64,000 nucleotides of DNA from Nitrosomonas sp. Lineage in GTDB: Bacteria > Pseudomonadota > Gammaproteobacteria > Burkholderiales > Nitrosomonadaceae. Within the stretch, counting starts at the first letter, position 1. Every line of letters begins with the position of its first letter. Position numbers and translations under genes: made by a program. The notes beneath the pieces are model-generated. The model searched no databases, had not been told where the DNA came from, and was given only the letters and a program-made list of their open reading frames with translations. This document shows positions 36,816 to 45,455 of this stretch, piece after piece. The stretch spans positions 1 through 64,000 of the forward strand of contig JAJHPK010000057.1 in assembly GCA_020890945.1 (NCBI GenBank). The letters are read 5' to 3'.

Positions 36816-38000
36816 ATGCGTTACGAAGTAAAAGCTGTGCTATCCGGGCAAGGCACTGTGCTGCTTCATCTAGAAGCTAATAGCGAGGAAGAGGCGCGCC
36901 AGCAGGTGACTGAACAAGGCGGCATGGTGCTGAGCGTCAAGCGCAGTTTTTCCGGCTTTTCTTTAAAATCAAAAAGTAATTTTCCACTGGTGCATTTTAG
37001 TCAAGAACTACTTTCCTTGCAGGTTGCTGGATTGAGTTTGGTGGAAGGCATAGAGACTTTATTAGAGAAAGAGCAAGACGCGAGTAACCGGAAAGTGATT
37101 AAAAGCATTCTGGCCAAGCTTTACGAGGGTGTGACTTTTTCGCAAGCGTTGCAAGAATATCCGCAATTTTTTCCGCCACTCTATATTGCAACGGTTCGCG
37201 CCAGTGAAAAAACGGGTGATTTGGCTGAAGCCTTAACGCGTTTTATCACATATCAAACACAAATGGATTTCGTGCGGAAAAAATTGGTAGGCGCATCCAT
37301 TTATCCTGTTTTGCTGCTCGTTGTGGGATTTTTGGTTTCAATTTTTTTGATGGTATTCGTGGTGCCAAAATTTAGCGCGATTTATGATGATATGAATAGC
37401 GATTTGCCCTGGTTGTCGCTGTTATTGATCAAATGGGGACAATTTGTTCACGAATACGGATGGGAATTAACAATCGTTGCTGCTGTTTTAATGATTTTGT
37501 CAGTTTATATCGTCACAAGGCCTGCTTTTCGGGCGAAACTATTGCAATTCTTGTGGAGCATTCCTGCAATCGGTGAGCACATGCGCGTGTATCAGCTCGC
37601 ACGTTTTTATAAAACACTGGGAATGTTGTTACGAGGCGGTATTCCGATCACGCAAGCATTAAATATGGTCAGCGGGTTATTACAAGCACACTTTAGACCC
37701 AAGGTGGAAGCGGCTGCAAAACACATTCGCGAAGGCAAAACCATTTCAACGGCAATGGAAATGGAAGGACTGACCACCGCCGTCGGTAATCGTATGCTGA
37801 GGGTAGGGGAAAGAACTGGATTAATGGGTGATATGATGGAGCGAATCGGTAATTTTCACGATGAGGAAATTGCTCGTTGGGTGGAGTGGACCACCAAATT
37901 GATCGAACCGCTATTGATGGCGTTTATTGGTATCGTTATCGGAGGCATTATTATTCTGATGTACATGCCAATCTTTGAATTGGCAGGAAGTATCAATTGA
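36816..38000 (+). CDS. gspF: Type II secretion inner-membrane platform protein GspF
   Basis: A 394-residue platform protein. Two GspF domains (about residues 60-185 and 265-390) each begin with a cytoplasmic helical bundle and lead to membrane spans. Seen: HFSQELLSLQVAGLSLVEGI, VRASEKTGDLAEALTRF, YQLARFYKTLGMLLRGGIPI and VGERTGLMGDMMERIG. The last span is LIEPLLMAFIGIVIGGIIIL. The start of gspE overlaps its stop by 4 bases. Confidence 0.94.
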   Translation: MRYEVKAVLSGQGTVLLHLEANSEEEARQQVTEQGGMVLSVKRSFSGFSLKSKSNFPLVHFSQELLSLQVAGLSLVEGIETLLEKEQDASNRKVIKSILAKLYEGVTFSQALQEYPQFFPPLYIATVRASEKTGDLAEALTRFITYQTQMDFVRKKLVGASIYPVLLLVVGFLVSIFLMVFVVPKFSAIYDDMNSDLPWLSLLLIKWGQFVHEYGWELTIVAAVLMILSVYIVTRPAFRAKLLQFLWSIPAIGEHMRVYQLARFYKTLGMLLRGGIPITQALNMVSGLLQAHFRPKVEAAAKHIREGKTISTAMEMEGLTTAVGNRMLRVGERTGLMGDMMERIGNFHDEEIARWVEWTTKLIEPLLMAFIGIVIGGIIILMYMPIFELAGSIN

Positions 38001-39688
38001 ACGAACCTGCTATTACTGTTGATAGTAAGCCGCCACTGGATATCCATCGGCTCGCTGACGCACGTCAGCGAGCGATGAGTCAGGGTATTTCTGTCTTACA
38101 AATCCTTGAAGATACCGATGGTTACGCTTCTGACGATTTGATGCGGCAACTGGGTCAACTGCTGCATATTCAGGTGATGGATATGAAAGACATTCATATG
38201 CTGACCCCGGTGTTTGATTTGCTTCCGTTTTCGGAGGCGATGATCAACGAATGTGCGCTGTTTCGTCATGAGCAACGTTACTTGTTGGCTGTCAGTAATC
38301 CGTTTTCCAATCGATTGCGAGCTTGGGCCGAAGAACGGTTTAACTTTTCATTTGAATGGCGTTTGGTGCATCCGGCTGATTTGGCCGCTTTTTTCGCGCA
38401 GCAGGAAAAAACCATGCGTGCGATGGATCAAGTTTTACCATCGACCGAATTGGATAAAATTCAAAGCGGCATCGAAGATCTCTCATTAAAAAGCATTAAT
38501 GAAGGTACCAGCCAAGTGGTGCGACTGGTACATTCGACGTTGTATGATGCGCATAAATCGCAGGCGAGCGATATTCATCTCGAGATGACGACTGGCGCGC
38601 TGGCCATCAAATATCGAATTGATGGTGTGTTAACTTCGATTGGCGTCATTAAGGGCGGAGATTTGGCGGAACAGGTGATTTCCCGAATTAAAGTAATGTC
38701 AGAGCTGGATATTGCCGAGCGCCGCGTGCCGCAAGACGGTCGCTTCAAGATTTCGATCCAAGGACGTGAAATCGATTTTCGTGTCTCGATCATGCCAAGT
38801 ATCTTCGGTGAAGACGCGGTGCTACGTATTTTGGACCGCCAAGCCTTGTCCGATCATCTCGAAGGTTTGACATTGAATCAGTTGGGTTTTAGTCAAACCT
38901 CGATTGCCAGCATCCGGCGTTTAAGTTCAGAACCTTATGGTATGTTATTGGTGACCGGACCCACGGGAAGTGGTAAAACAACCTCACTGTATGCAGCCAT
39001 TTCTGAGGTCAATAAAGGGCATGATAAAATCATCACCATCGAAGATCCGATTGAGTATCAACTCGCCGGTGTGTTGCAAATTCCAGTGAATGAGAAAAAA
39101 GGTCTTACCTTTGCGCGTGGATTGCGTTCGATTTTACGGCATGATCCGGACAAGATCATGGTAGGTGAGATTCGTGATGCAGAAACGGCGCAAATTGCCA
39201 TTCAAGCAGCATTGACGGGGCACTTGGTGTTTACTACCGTTCATGCGAACAACGTGTTTGATGTCATTGGCCGTTTTTCGCATATGGGTGTTGATCCTTA
39301 CAGTTTTGTGTCTGCGCTGAATGGTATCGTCGCGCAGCGTTTGGTGCGGTTATTGTGTACGCATTGCTCAGTGGATGAACGCCCTGACGATGATCAGATT
39401 GCCGAATCCGGTATTCCGCTTACCGAGGCGGATCAATATCATTTCCGCAGCGGAAAAGGATGTGGACACTGTCGTGGTAGTGGTTATCGGGGTAGAAATG
39501 CAATTGCTGAGATTTTATTGTTAAACGATGAAATCCGCGAATTGATTGTGGCGCAAGAACCTATTCGGCGTATTAAAGAAGCAGCGCGCAACAATGGTAC
39601 GCATTTCCTGCGAGAAGCGGCTTTGGATATGGTTAAGCAAGGAGCAACCAGTTTGGAGGAGGCCAATCGTGTCACCATCGTGGCGTAA
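37997..39688 (+). CDS. gspE: Type II secretion / pilus assembly ATPase GspE
   Basis: A 563-residue hexameric motor ATPase. An N-terminal MshEN/GspE-N domain precedes the core. Walker A GPTGSGKTTS is at residues 321-330, the Asp box IITIEDPIEYQL follows, then Walker B DPDKIMVGEIRDAETA and the His box LTGHLVFTTVHAN. A tetra-cysteine zinc element CTHC...CGHC is near residue 455-495. The start is TTG at 37997, overlapping gspF by 4 bases. The 3' end overlaps the PilM-like gene by 20 bases. Confidence 0.95.
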   Translation: MNEPAITVDSKPPLDIHRLADARQRAMSQGISVLQILEDTDGYASDDLMRQLGQLLHIQVMDMKDIHMLTPVFDLLPFSEAMINECALFRHEQRYLLAVSNPFSNRLRAWAEERFNFSFEWRLVHPADLAAFFAQQEKTMRAMDQVLPSTELDKIQSGIEDLSLKSINEGTSQVVRLVHSTLYDAHKSQASDIHLEMTTGALAIKYRIDGVLTSIGVIKGGDLAEQVISRIKVMSELDIAERRVPQDGRFKISIQGREIDFRVSIMPSIFGEDAVLRILDRQALSDHLEGLTLNQLGFSQTSIASIRRLSSEPYGMLLVTGPTGSGKTTSLYAAISEVNKGHDKIITIEDPIEYQLAGVLQIPVNEKKGLTFARGLRSILRHDPDKIMVGEIRDAETAQIAIQAALTGHLVFTTVHANNVFDVIGRFSHMGVDPYSFVSALNGIVAQRLVRLLCTHCSVDERPDDDQIAESGIPLTEADQYHFRSGKGCGHCRGSGYRGRNAIAEILLLNDEIRELIVAQEPIRRIKEAARNNGTHFLREAALDMVKQGATSLEEANRVTIVA

Positions 39689-40502
39689 TCAAATTTATGT
39701 TTTTTTAGCTCCTGAACGCGTTGATTTTGTTCATTTTCAACGTGGTTTCAAAGCGGAGCAATTGAGCAGAGAGACTATTCATTGCGTAAAGACGGAAGAT
39801 AGTGCGTCATGGCAAAATGCGTTCGCGGCTTTAGAAAATCACTTGGCGAATACCAAAGGTAAAGAGCTTACCGTGATACTTTCGAATCATTTTGTTCGTT
39901 ATGTAACTTTGCCGCCGCAACAGGAAATCACTACCCCGGAAGAAGTGAAATCTTATGCATTATTTCGGATGCGTGAAATTTATTCGGACCGAATCGAATC
40001 TTGGGAATTGAGTATCAGTGATTGGAGTCCTGCTACGGGTGCTGTTTGTGCAGCCATTGAGCGTGATTTGATGATGCAATTGCAAGAAATGACGAAACGG
40101 CTTGGTGTTAAACTAAAAGCGGTCGAGCCTTATTTGGCAGCGGTTTACGATCATTGGCAAAAACAACTCAGTGGTCAGAAAGTTTATTTAGCGGTTGCAG
40201 AACCAGGAAGAATTTGTACTGCGATTATCGTGGGCGGTATTTGGAAGAGTATTCGTAATCAGCGCGTGTTGTTTCAAAATGCTCAAGAACTTTCGGAAGA
40301 GTTATTGGTTGTATTGACTCAAGAAGCGATTTTGTATGGAACAAAAGAACATCAAGCGACGGCCCATGTATTTGCGCCGGATTATCCACAGTTAACACAG
40401 TTAGCGTTACCTCCCGATTCTGGTTGGGCATTGTTAGCATTACCGAATGAACAAAACCCCGCTCCGGGTTATTTTCCATCGTTATCTGTGCAAGCAGCAT
40501 AA
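39669..40502 (+). CDS. PilM/GspL-like cytoplasmic scaffold protein
   Basis: A 277-residue protein with the actin-like fold suggested by YVFLAPERVDFVHFQRG, ELTVILSNHFVRYVTLPP (beta strands), EVKSYALFRMREIYSD and GAVCAAIERDLMMQLQEM. This matches the cytoplasmic half of GspL or PilM/MshI. The GTG at 39669 is chosen because it follows a GGAGGAGG ribosome site and overlaps gspE by 20 bases; the frame is open further upstream but that part is gspE in another frame. It would couple the ATPase to the PilN-like partner. Confidence 0.78.
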   Translation: MSPSWRNQIYVFLAPERVDFVHFQRGFKAEQLSRETIHCVKTEDSASWQNAFAALENHLANTKGKELTVILSNHFVRYVTLPPQQEITTPEEVKSYALFRMREIYSDRIESWELSISDWSPATGAVCAAIERDLMMQLQEMTKRLGVKLKAVEPYLAAVYDHWQKQLSGQKVYLAVAEPGRICTAIIVGGIWKSIRNQRVLFQNAQELSEELLVVLTQEAILYGTKEHQATAHVFAPDYPQLTQLALPPDSGWALLALPNEQNPAPGYFPSLSVQAA

Positions 40503-40510
40503 AATAAATA

Positions 40511-41059
40511 ATGTCTCGCTTAAAGTTAAAATTTCCTTATCAAGAACAAGCCATTCCACAAGTCGATATTGCTCTTTTGGTGGTGGGGTTGTTTCTTCTG
40601 GTGATTACGATTCTTCAATATCGTCATGTTACTGAGGAAATAAATTATTGGACTACTCGTGTAGAGCGATTGGAAAAACAGCAACAACAAAAAATTGCGC
40701 CGCGTGCTCGCACGTCCTCGCGCGTGCGCGAATTCAGCCAAGAAATCCGTAAAGAAATAGGACAAGCCAATGGTGTGCTGGATCAAATTAATTTGCCGTG
40801 GGATGGTCTTTTTGATGCCATCGAGCATGCCTCGACTAAGGAAGTCGCGCTGTTATCATTGCAACCCAATGTGGCGAATCGTGTTTTACGTATTAATGGT
40901 GAAGCCAAAGATATGGCAAAATTGCTCGATTTCGTCGAAGCGCTTGAACGAGAAGAAATTTTTCAGAATGTGCATTTGGTCAATTACAAAATCAAGCAAG
41001 ATAATCCTCATAAACCTATTATTTTTCTTTTGTCCGCAGCATGGATCGTAATTTCTTGA
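40511..41059 (+). CDS. PilN-like inner-membrane assembly protein
   Basis: A 182-residue protein with a short cytoplasmic N-terminus, one span (VDIALLVVGLFLLVITILQY), a coiled coil (VTEEINYWTTRVERLEKQQQ) and a periplasmic ferredoxin-like domain (VLRINGEAKDMAKLLDFVEAL). This is the PilN / GspL C-terminal layout. Its 3' end overlaps the PilO-like gene by 19 bases, supporting tight coupling of the two. Confidence 0.72.
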   Translation: MSRLKLKFPYQEQAIPQVDIALLVVGLFLLVITILQYRHVTEEINYWTTRVERLEKQQQQKIAPRARTSSRVREFSQEIRKEIGQANGVLDQINLPWDGLFDAIEHASTKEVALLSLQPNVANRVLRINGEAKDMAKLLDFVEALEREEIFQNVHLVNYKIKQDNPHKPIIFLLSAAWIVIS

Positions 41060-41643
41060 ATTGGAATACAGAAACGGCACAAGCCCGTTTGAATCAACTG
41101 TTGCCACAGCTTCGCTGGAATCTGGGGCGTATCGGTTCTATTGGAAAAATTGGCTTGGGATTGATGGCCGCGACACTGATTTATTTGTTTTCGGCAGTAT
41201 TACCGCATGATGCAGAATTAGAGAAATTAAAAACACGTGCAGATACCTTGCAAGCTCAGTTGGCGTCCATTCAAACCGGAAGTTTGGCCGAAAGTGGCAT
41301 AAAAATGTCCGGTGATCAAGCATTGCAAGTATTTTACGATTTTTTTCCCGCGATTGATTCATCGCCTTTTTGGATTCGTGAATTGACCCGTGTTGCGAAA
41401 GAAAAAAATGTTGAATTGAGTAGCAGTGATTATCGTTTGATCAACGAAGCGGATGCGCGTTTGGCGCGCTATGAAATGATTCTGCCGGTACGCGGTAACT
41501 ATAAACAAATACGTGCTTTTATCGCGGCTGCATTGGAAGCTGTCCCGGCAATGGCGATTTCTGCGGTAGCGGTCAGACGCGAAAATGTGACTTCTGAAAT
41601 TCTTGAAGTGCGACTCGAAGCCAATCTTTATTTGAACAAATAG
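41041..41643 (+). CDS. PilO/GspM-like inner-membrane assembly protein
   Basis: A 200-residue protein with one span near residues 38-60 (IGLGLMAATLIYLFSAVL), a coiled coil (DAELEKLKTRADTLQAQLAS) and a periplasmic domain with LPVRGNYKQIRAFIAAAL, the segment typical of PilO and GspM. It probably pairs with the PilN-like protein. The 2-base gap to the next gene implies a single transcript. Confidence 0.72.
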   Translation: MDRNFLNWNTETAQARLNQLLPQLRWNLGRIGSIGKIGLGLMAATLIYLFSAVLPHDAELEKLKTRADTLQAQLASIQTGSLAESGIKMSGDQALQVFYDFFPAIDSSPFWIRELTRVAKEKNVELSSSDYRLINEADARLARYEMILPVRGNYKQIRAFIAAALEAVPAMAISAVAVRRENVTSEILEVRLEANLYLNK

Positions 41644-41645
41644 CT

Positions 41646-42212
41646 ATGGATTCTTCTGAAAAAAAACGCAAACTATTGATCGGTTCAGCATTGGTTGCAA
41701 CGTTACTTGCTGTTGCAATGGTTGAAAATGAAGAAACGGAGGATACCATCAGCACCGTAGAACCGACTCAAGTGTCCAGATCGGCTAACGAGCGAGCGGT
41801 AAAAAAACAGGAAAATAGTGCGGAGACTCTAGATGTGAGTAAACTCGGACAAAGAAAATTTAATCCGAAAGCGGGTGAGTTATTTGCGTCTACCAGTTGG
41901 ACGCCAAAGCCGCGGCCTATTGACCCGGAAGAACAGGCTGCTAGAGAAGAACAAGCAAAAAAAGCATTTGTGCCCCCTCCGCCTACAGCGCCGCCGGTAC
42001 CTTTTAAATATGCTGGAAAAGCCATTTCTGACAATCAAACTTGGGTTTTCTTATCGCAAGCAAAAGATAATCATATTGCAAAAATCGGTGGAAAGATCAC
42101 AGATCAATACCGTCTGGATGCGATCAACGAAGAAAGTGTCAGCTTGACTTATTTGCCGCTCAATATCAAACAAACGCTCACGATCAATAATAAATTAGCA
42201 GGAAAAATGTGA
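41646..42212 (+). CDS. PilP/GspC-like periplasmic linker protein
   Basis: A 188-residue protein with an N-terminal hydrophobic segment (KLLIGSALVATLLAVAMV), a charged/proline-rich linker (RPIDPEEQAAREEQ, PPPPTAPPVPF) and a C-terminal HR-like beta domain (KYAGKAISDNQTWVFLSQ, YLPLNIKQTLTI). This is the GspC/PilP arrangement that links the inner-membrane platform to the secretin. It does not have a lipobox, unlike many PilP proteins. Confidence 0.65.
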   Translation: MDSSEKKRKLLIGSALVATLLAVAMVENEETEDTISTVEPTQVSRSANERAVKKQENSAETLDVSKLGQRKFNPKAGELFASTSWTPKPRPIDPEEQAAREEQAKKAFVPPPPTAPPVPFKYAGKAISDNQTWVFLSQAKDNHIAKIGGKITDQYRLDAINEESVSLTYLPLNIKQTLTINNKLAGKM

Positions 42213-44494
42213 TGAAAATTTGGAGATGTGTTGTTATCGGGCTTTTAATTGTGATGGTGGCAGGTTGCGCAATCAATAACAAGACTTTTTTAAACAGAAA
42301 TGAAAATTTCATTGAAGGTCAAAAACTGATCGAGCAAGGACAATTTGAAATTGGTTTGGAAAAAATACAGCTAGCAGCGAGGGAGCAACCTGAGGATAAG
42401 GAAATACGCGCTGTGGTAATGCGTTTGTCCGATGAAATCGCGATGAAACTGATGTTTTTTGCTGAAAATAATCGGTTTTCTGGCGATTTAGCAAGTGCGG
42501 AGAAAGGCTATCAGCGTATCTTGAATATGTTTCCTGCCAATGAACGTGCCAAGGAAGGATTGGAGCTAATTAGACTTGATCGGCGGCATATTGCTATTGT
42601 TGAGACGGCTAAGCAGCATCTGACTAGAAACAATGTCGCTGAAGCGGAAACGATTGTGCGTGCTGTGCTGCAAGAGAATCCACAGCAAATGCAGGCACGC
42701 CAATTGATCGAGCAAATCAATGCGATGATGACTCGCCCAGAAGTGACTGATTTGGCTTTAGAATCAGCATTTAAGAAAAATGTTTCCATGGAATTTAAGG
42801 ATACCGACTTACGTTCGGTATTCGAAATCATGTCGCGTACGGCGGGGATCAATTTCGTTTTTGATAAAGATATTCGTCAGGAAACTAAGGTTTCTATTTT
42901 TGTTAGAAAGAATACGATCGAAGATATTCTTAAATTATTACTGACTACTAATCAACTAGCGTATAAGGTACTCAACAATAATACATTATTAATTTATCCT
43001 AATACGCCGGCAAAGCTAAAAGACTATCAAGAGCTAGTGGTGAAAAGCTTTCAGATTGCCCATACCGATGTCAAACAAATGGTGGCGATGGTGAGAGGTA
43101 TTGTCAAAGCGAAAGATATTTATGTTAATGAGCAGCTTAATCTGTTTGTTATGCGAGATACGCTTGAAGCAATCCGTTTGACAGAACGACTGGTAACTTT
43201 AAATGATTTGGCTGAACCAGAAGTGATTTTGGATGTGGCAATTTTGGAGATTTCACGCTCTGACAGTTTTTTATTAGGACCTAATTTTCCTCAATCACTG
43301 CAGTACAGTTGGGCAGGTGCTGTTGTTCCTCCTACCGCAGTCACGGGAGCTTTAATCAGCCAGTTTGGTTTCGAAGGGCTTAAAAGTTTTGGGATGACCA
43401 ATCAAGCGCAAATTGACTTTATGCAAAATTTATCGACAGGGGATATATTGGCTAATCCTAGAATTCGTGTCAGCAATCGAGAAAAAGCAAAAATTCATAT
43501 TGGTGAAAAACGGCCATTTTTTACTGCTAACGTGCAACCGGGCATTAACTCTGTTGTTACGTCGACGCCAACCTTCGTTGACTTGGGTGTTAAGCTTGAT
43601 GTAGAACCAAGGATTGGGTTGAATAATGATGTGACAATGAAAGTTACACTCGAAGTGAGCACTAGAATATCGGATATCGGGGGACCGAGTGGCGCGATTG
43701 CCCCCTTGATCGGAACACGTAATGCGGAAACCATTTTAACGTTGAAAGATGGTGAAACACAAGTTCTGGCAGGATTGGTAGATAATCGGGATACTAAATC
43801 AATCAAAGGGCTTGCGGGGTTATTAAATATTCCAGGATTAGATCGATTGACTTCTAATCAGAAAGTGGAGCGCGCTAAGTCTGAGATTGTTTTGCTGATT
43901 ACGCCGCGCATCGTACGAAATCTTCCAAGACCAACCAATATGGAAAATGAGTACCACTTTGGTACCGCCAGTGAAGCCGGAAAATTACCCGTTAAAATAC
44001 AGCGCACTGCTACGCAATCCCTTGCGATTGCTCCTGCTGCAAGCGGTGCAGGTAGTATGCGCGGAGCTGCAGCAAATCCTTTTGCTGCAGCAGCAGAACA
44101 ACCTCCTGCCGATGTTCCGAATCCATTTGCAAATGCTGCTAATGTGCCACCTTCATTGACCTTGCAAGGACCTGGTAATGTAGGCTTGGATAAAGAGTTT
44201 TCGGTGAATTTACGTTTGGTCGGTGCAAAACCTACCGTTAACTCGGATGTTCAATTGAGTTATGAATCAAGTGCTCTGGAGCTTTTGGATGGTGGTCCTA
44301 AATCGGGTTCTCGAACGCTGAAATTAGGACAAGATCAGGTTTTAGGAATGGCGACTCAATTACGCTTCAAAGTCATTACCACTAGCCCGGGATCGACTGA
44401 AATAAGTGTGCAAAATGCTACTGGAGAAAATATCGAAACGGGTGAATCGGTGGAGGTAACGCTACCGACCCCAATTACGGTTACGATTAAATAG
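42212..44494 (+). CDS. gspD: Secretin (GspD-like) lipoprotein with C-terminal cohesin-like domain
   Basis: A 760-residue outer-membrane pore. Signal peptide ends in lipobox MVAGC (Cys about 19). Residues about 30-160 are TPR-like helices. The N0/STN segment FKDTDLRSVFEIMSRTAGIN is near residue 190. The secretin core includes LATGD-like STGDILANPRIRVSNREKA, DLGVKLDVEPRIG and EIVLLITPRIVR near residue 570. A linker rich in Ala, Pro and NPF motifs follows, and residues about 650-760 form a cohesin-like beta domain (SLTLQGPGNVGLDKEFSV, LRFKVITTSPGSTEISVQ). Such a domain is found in some GspD homologues of delta- and betaproteobacteria. The ATG overlaps the preceding stop (TGATG). Confidence 0.88.
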   Translation: MKIWRCVVIGLLIVMVAGCAINNKTFLNRNENFIEGQKLIEQGQFEIGLEKIQLAAREQPEDKEIRAVVMRLSDEIAMKLMFFAENNRFSGDLASAEKGYQRILNMFPANERAKEGLELIRLDRRHIAIVETAKQHLTRNNVAEAETIVRAVLQENPQQMQARQLIEQINAMMTRPEVTDLALESAFKKNVSMEFKDTDLRSVFEIMSRTAGINFVFDKDIRQETKVSIFVRKNTIEDILKLLLTTNQLAYKVLNNNTLLIYPNTPAKLKDYQELVVKSFQIAHTDVKQMVAMVRGIVKAKDIYVNEQLNLFVMRDTLEAIRLTERLVTLNDLAEPEVILDVAILEISRSDSFLLGPNFPQSLQYSWAGAVVPPTAVTGALISQFGFEGLKSFGMTNQAQIDFMQNLSTGDILANPRIRVSNREKAKIHIGEKRPFFTANVQPGINSVVTSTPTFVDLGVKLDVEPRIGLNNDVTMKVTLEVSTRISDIGGPSGAIAPLIGTRNAETILTLKDGETQVLAGLVDNRDTKSIKGLAGLLNIPGLDRLTSNQKVERAKSEIVLLITPRIVRNLPRPTNMENEYHFGTASEAGKLPVKIQRTATQSLAIAPAASGAGSMRGAAANPFAAAAEQPPADVPNPFANAANVPPSLTLQGPGNVGLDKEFSVNLRLVGAKPTVNSDVQLSYESSALELLDGGPKSGSRTLKLGQDQVLGMATQLRFKVITTSPGSTEISVQNATGENIETGESVEVTLPTPITVTIK

Positions 44495-44503
44495 TACGAG
44501 TTT

Positions 44504-45025
44504 ATGATTTTGCCTCGTTTGATGCTGCCGATACGAAGGCAACGTGGCTTCACGTTAATAGAGCTGATGATTGTGATCGGTATTATGGCGATATTAGCGA
44601 CAGCCGCGCTGCCTTTCCGGGAATTAGTGATACAACGGGAAAAAGAAATCGAATTACGTGCTGCTTTGCGGCAAATACGCACGGCCATTGATGCTTATAA
44701 ACAGGCCAGTGACGATGGACGGATTGCGAAGAAAGCTGATCAATCAGGATATCCGCCACGTTTAGAGGAATTAGTCATGGGAGTGCCGGATGCGAAAAGC
44801 CCGGAAAAGAAAAATATTTACTTCCTACGTCGCCTTCCACGTGATCCTATGTTTGTAGAATTGGATATCGCAGGCATGGGGGTGATTACTCCAACTGTCG
44901 ATACTTGGGGAAAACGTAGTTATGAAAGCCCTCCAGATAGTCCTAAGGAAGGTGATGATGTTTATGATGTCTATTCGCTTTCCGAAGTGAAGGGGCTCAA
45001 TGGAGTTCCTTATAAGGAATGGTGA
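44504..45025 (+). CDS. Pseudopilin, GspG/H type
   Basis: A 173-residue prepilin-like protein. The peptidase site QRGFTLIELMIVIGIMAILA has Gly-1, Phe+1 and Glu+5. After the helix KEIELRAALRQIRTAIDAYK it has RYPPRLEELV-like YPPRLEELVMGVPDA and RRLPRDPMF, the major-pseudopilin style. The C-terminus is DVYSLSEVKGLNGVPYKEW. It is a second G-like subunit besides GspG at 36.4 kb. It overlaps the next gene by 7 bases. Confidence 0.85.
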   Translation: MILPRLMLPIRRQRGFTLIELMIVIGIMAILATAALPFRELVIQREKEIELRAALRQIRTAIDAYKQASDDGRIAKKADQSGYPPRLEELVMGVPDAKSPEKKNIYFLRRLPRDPMFVELDIAGMGVITPTVDTWGKRSYESPPDSPKEGDDVYDVYSLSEVKGLNGVPYKEW

Positions 45026-45420
45026 TCTTTAACGGTATGAAAAATCGTTATCAATGTAAAGGATTTACGCTGATTGAATTATTGGTGGTGATGGCTATTA
45101 TTGCTACGCTGCTGAGTTTAGTCGCGCCGCGTTATTTTAATTCGTTGGAAAAAGCAAAAGAAGCGGTTTTGCGGCAAGATCTTGTCATGATGAGAAATTC
45201 GATCGATCAATTTTATGCGGATTTTGGCAAATATCCATTGGATTTGGAAGAGATGGTGGATAAAAAGTATTTACGAAGTATTCCTGTAGACCCTTTTACA
45301 GAAAGCAAAGCAACTTGGATTGTCATGCCGCCGCCTAATCTGGTTGATTCAGGTGTGTATAACGTACATAGTGGTTATCAAGGACGCGCTTTGGATGGGT
45401 CTTTTTATGAAGAATGGTAG
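45019..45420 (+). CDS. Pseudopilin, GspG type
   Basis: A 133-residue prepilin-like protein. KGFTLIELLVVMAIIATLLS has Gly-1, Phe+1 and Glu+5. The globular part has YPLDLEEMVDKKYLRSIPVDPF and ends SFYEEW, close to the partner pseudopilin just upstream (both end in EW). Three starts are possible: ATG 45019, GTG 45022 or ATG 45037; the last gives a standard nine-residue leader (MKNRYQCKG) but has no good ribosome site. Confidence 0.85.
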   Translation: MVIFNGMKNRYQCKGFTLIELLVVMAIIATLLSLVAPRYFNSLEKAKEAVLRQDLVMMRNSIDQFYADFGKYPLDLEEMVDKKYLRSIPVDPFTESKATWIVMPPPNLVDSGVYNVHSGYQGRALDGSFYEEW

Positions 45421-45455
45421 AACAAAAAACGCCAGTTAATTTTTTAAAATAAGCT

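Noticed and set aside
39546..39668. Upstream extension of the PilM/GspL-like frame
   Set aside because: This part overlaps gspE in another frame; the GTG at 39669 with a GGAGGAGG site is the sensible start.
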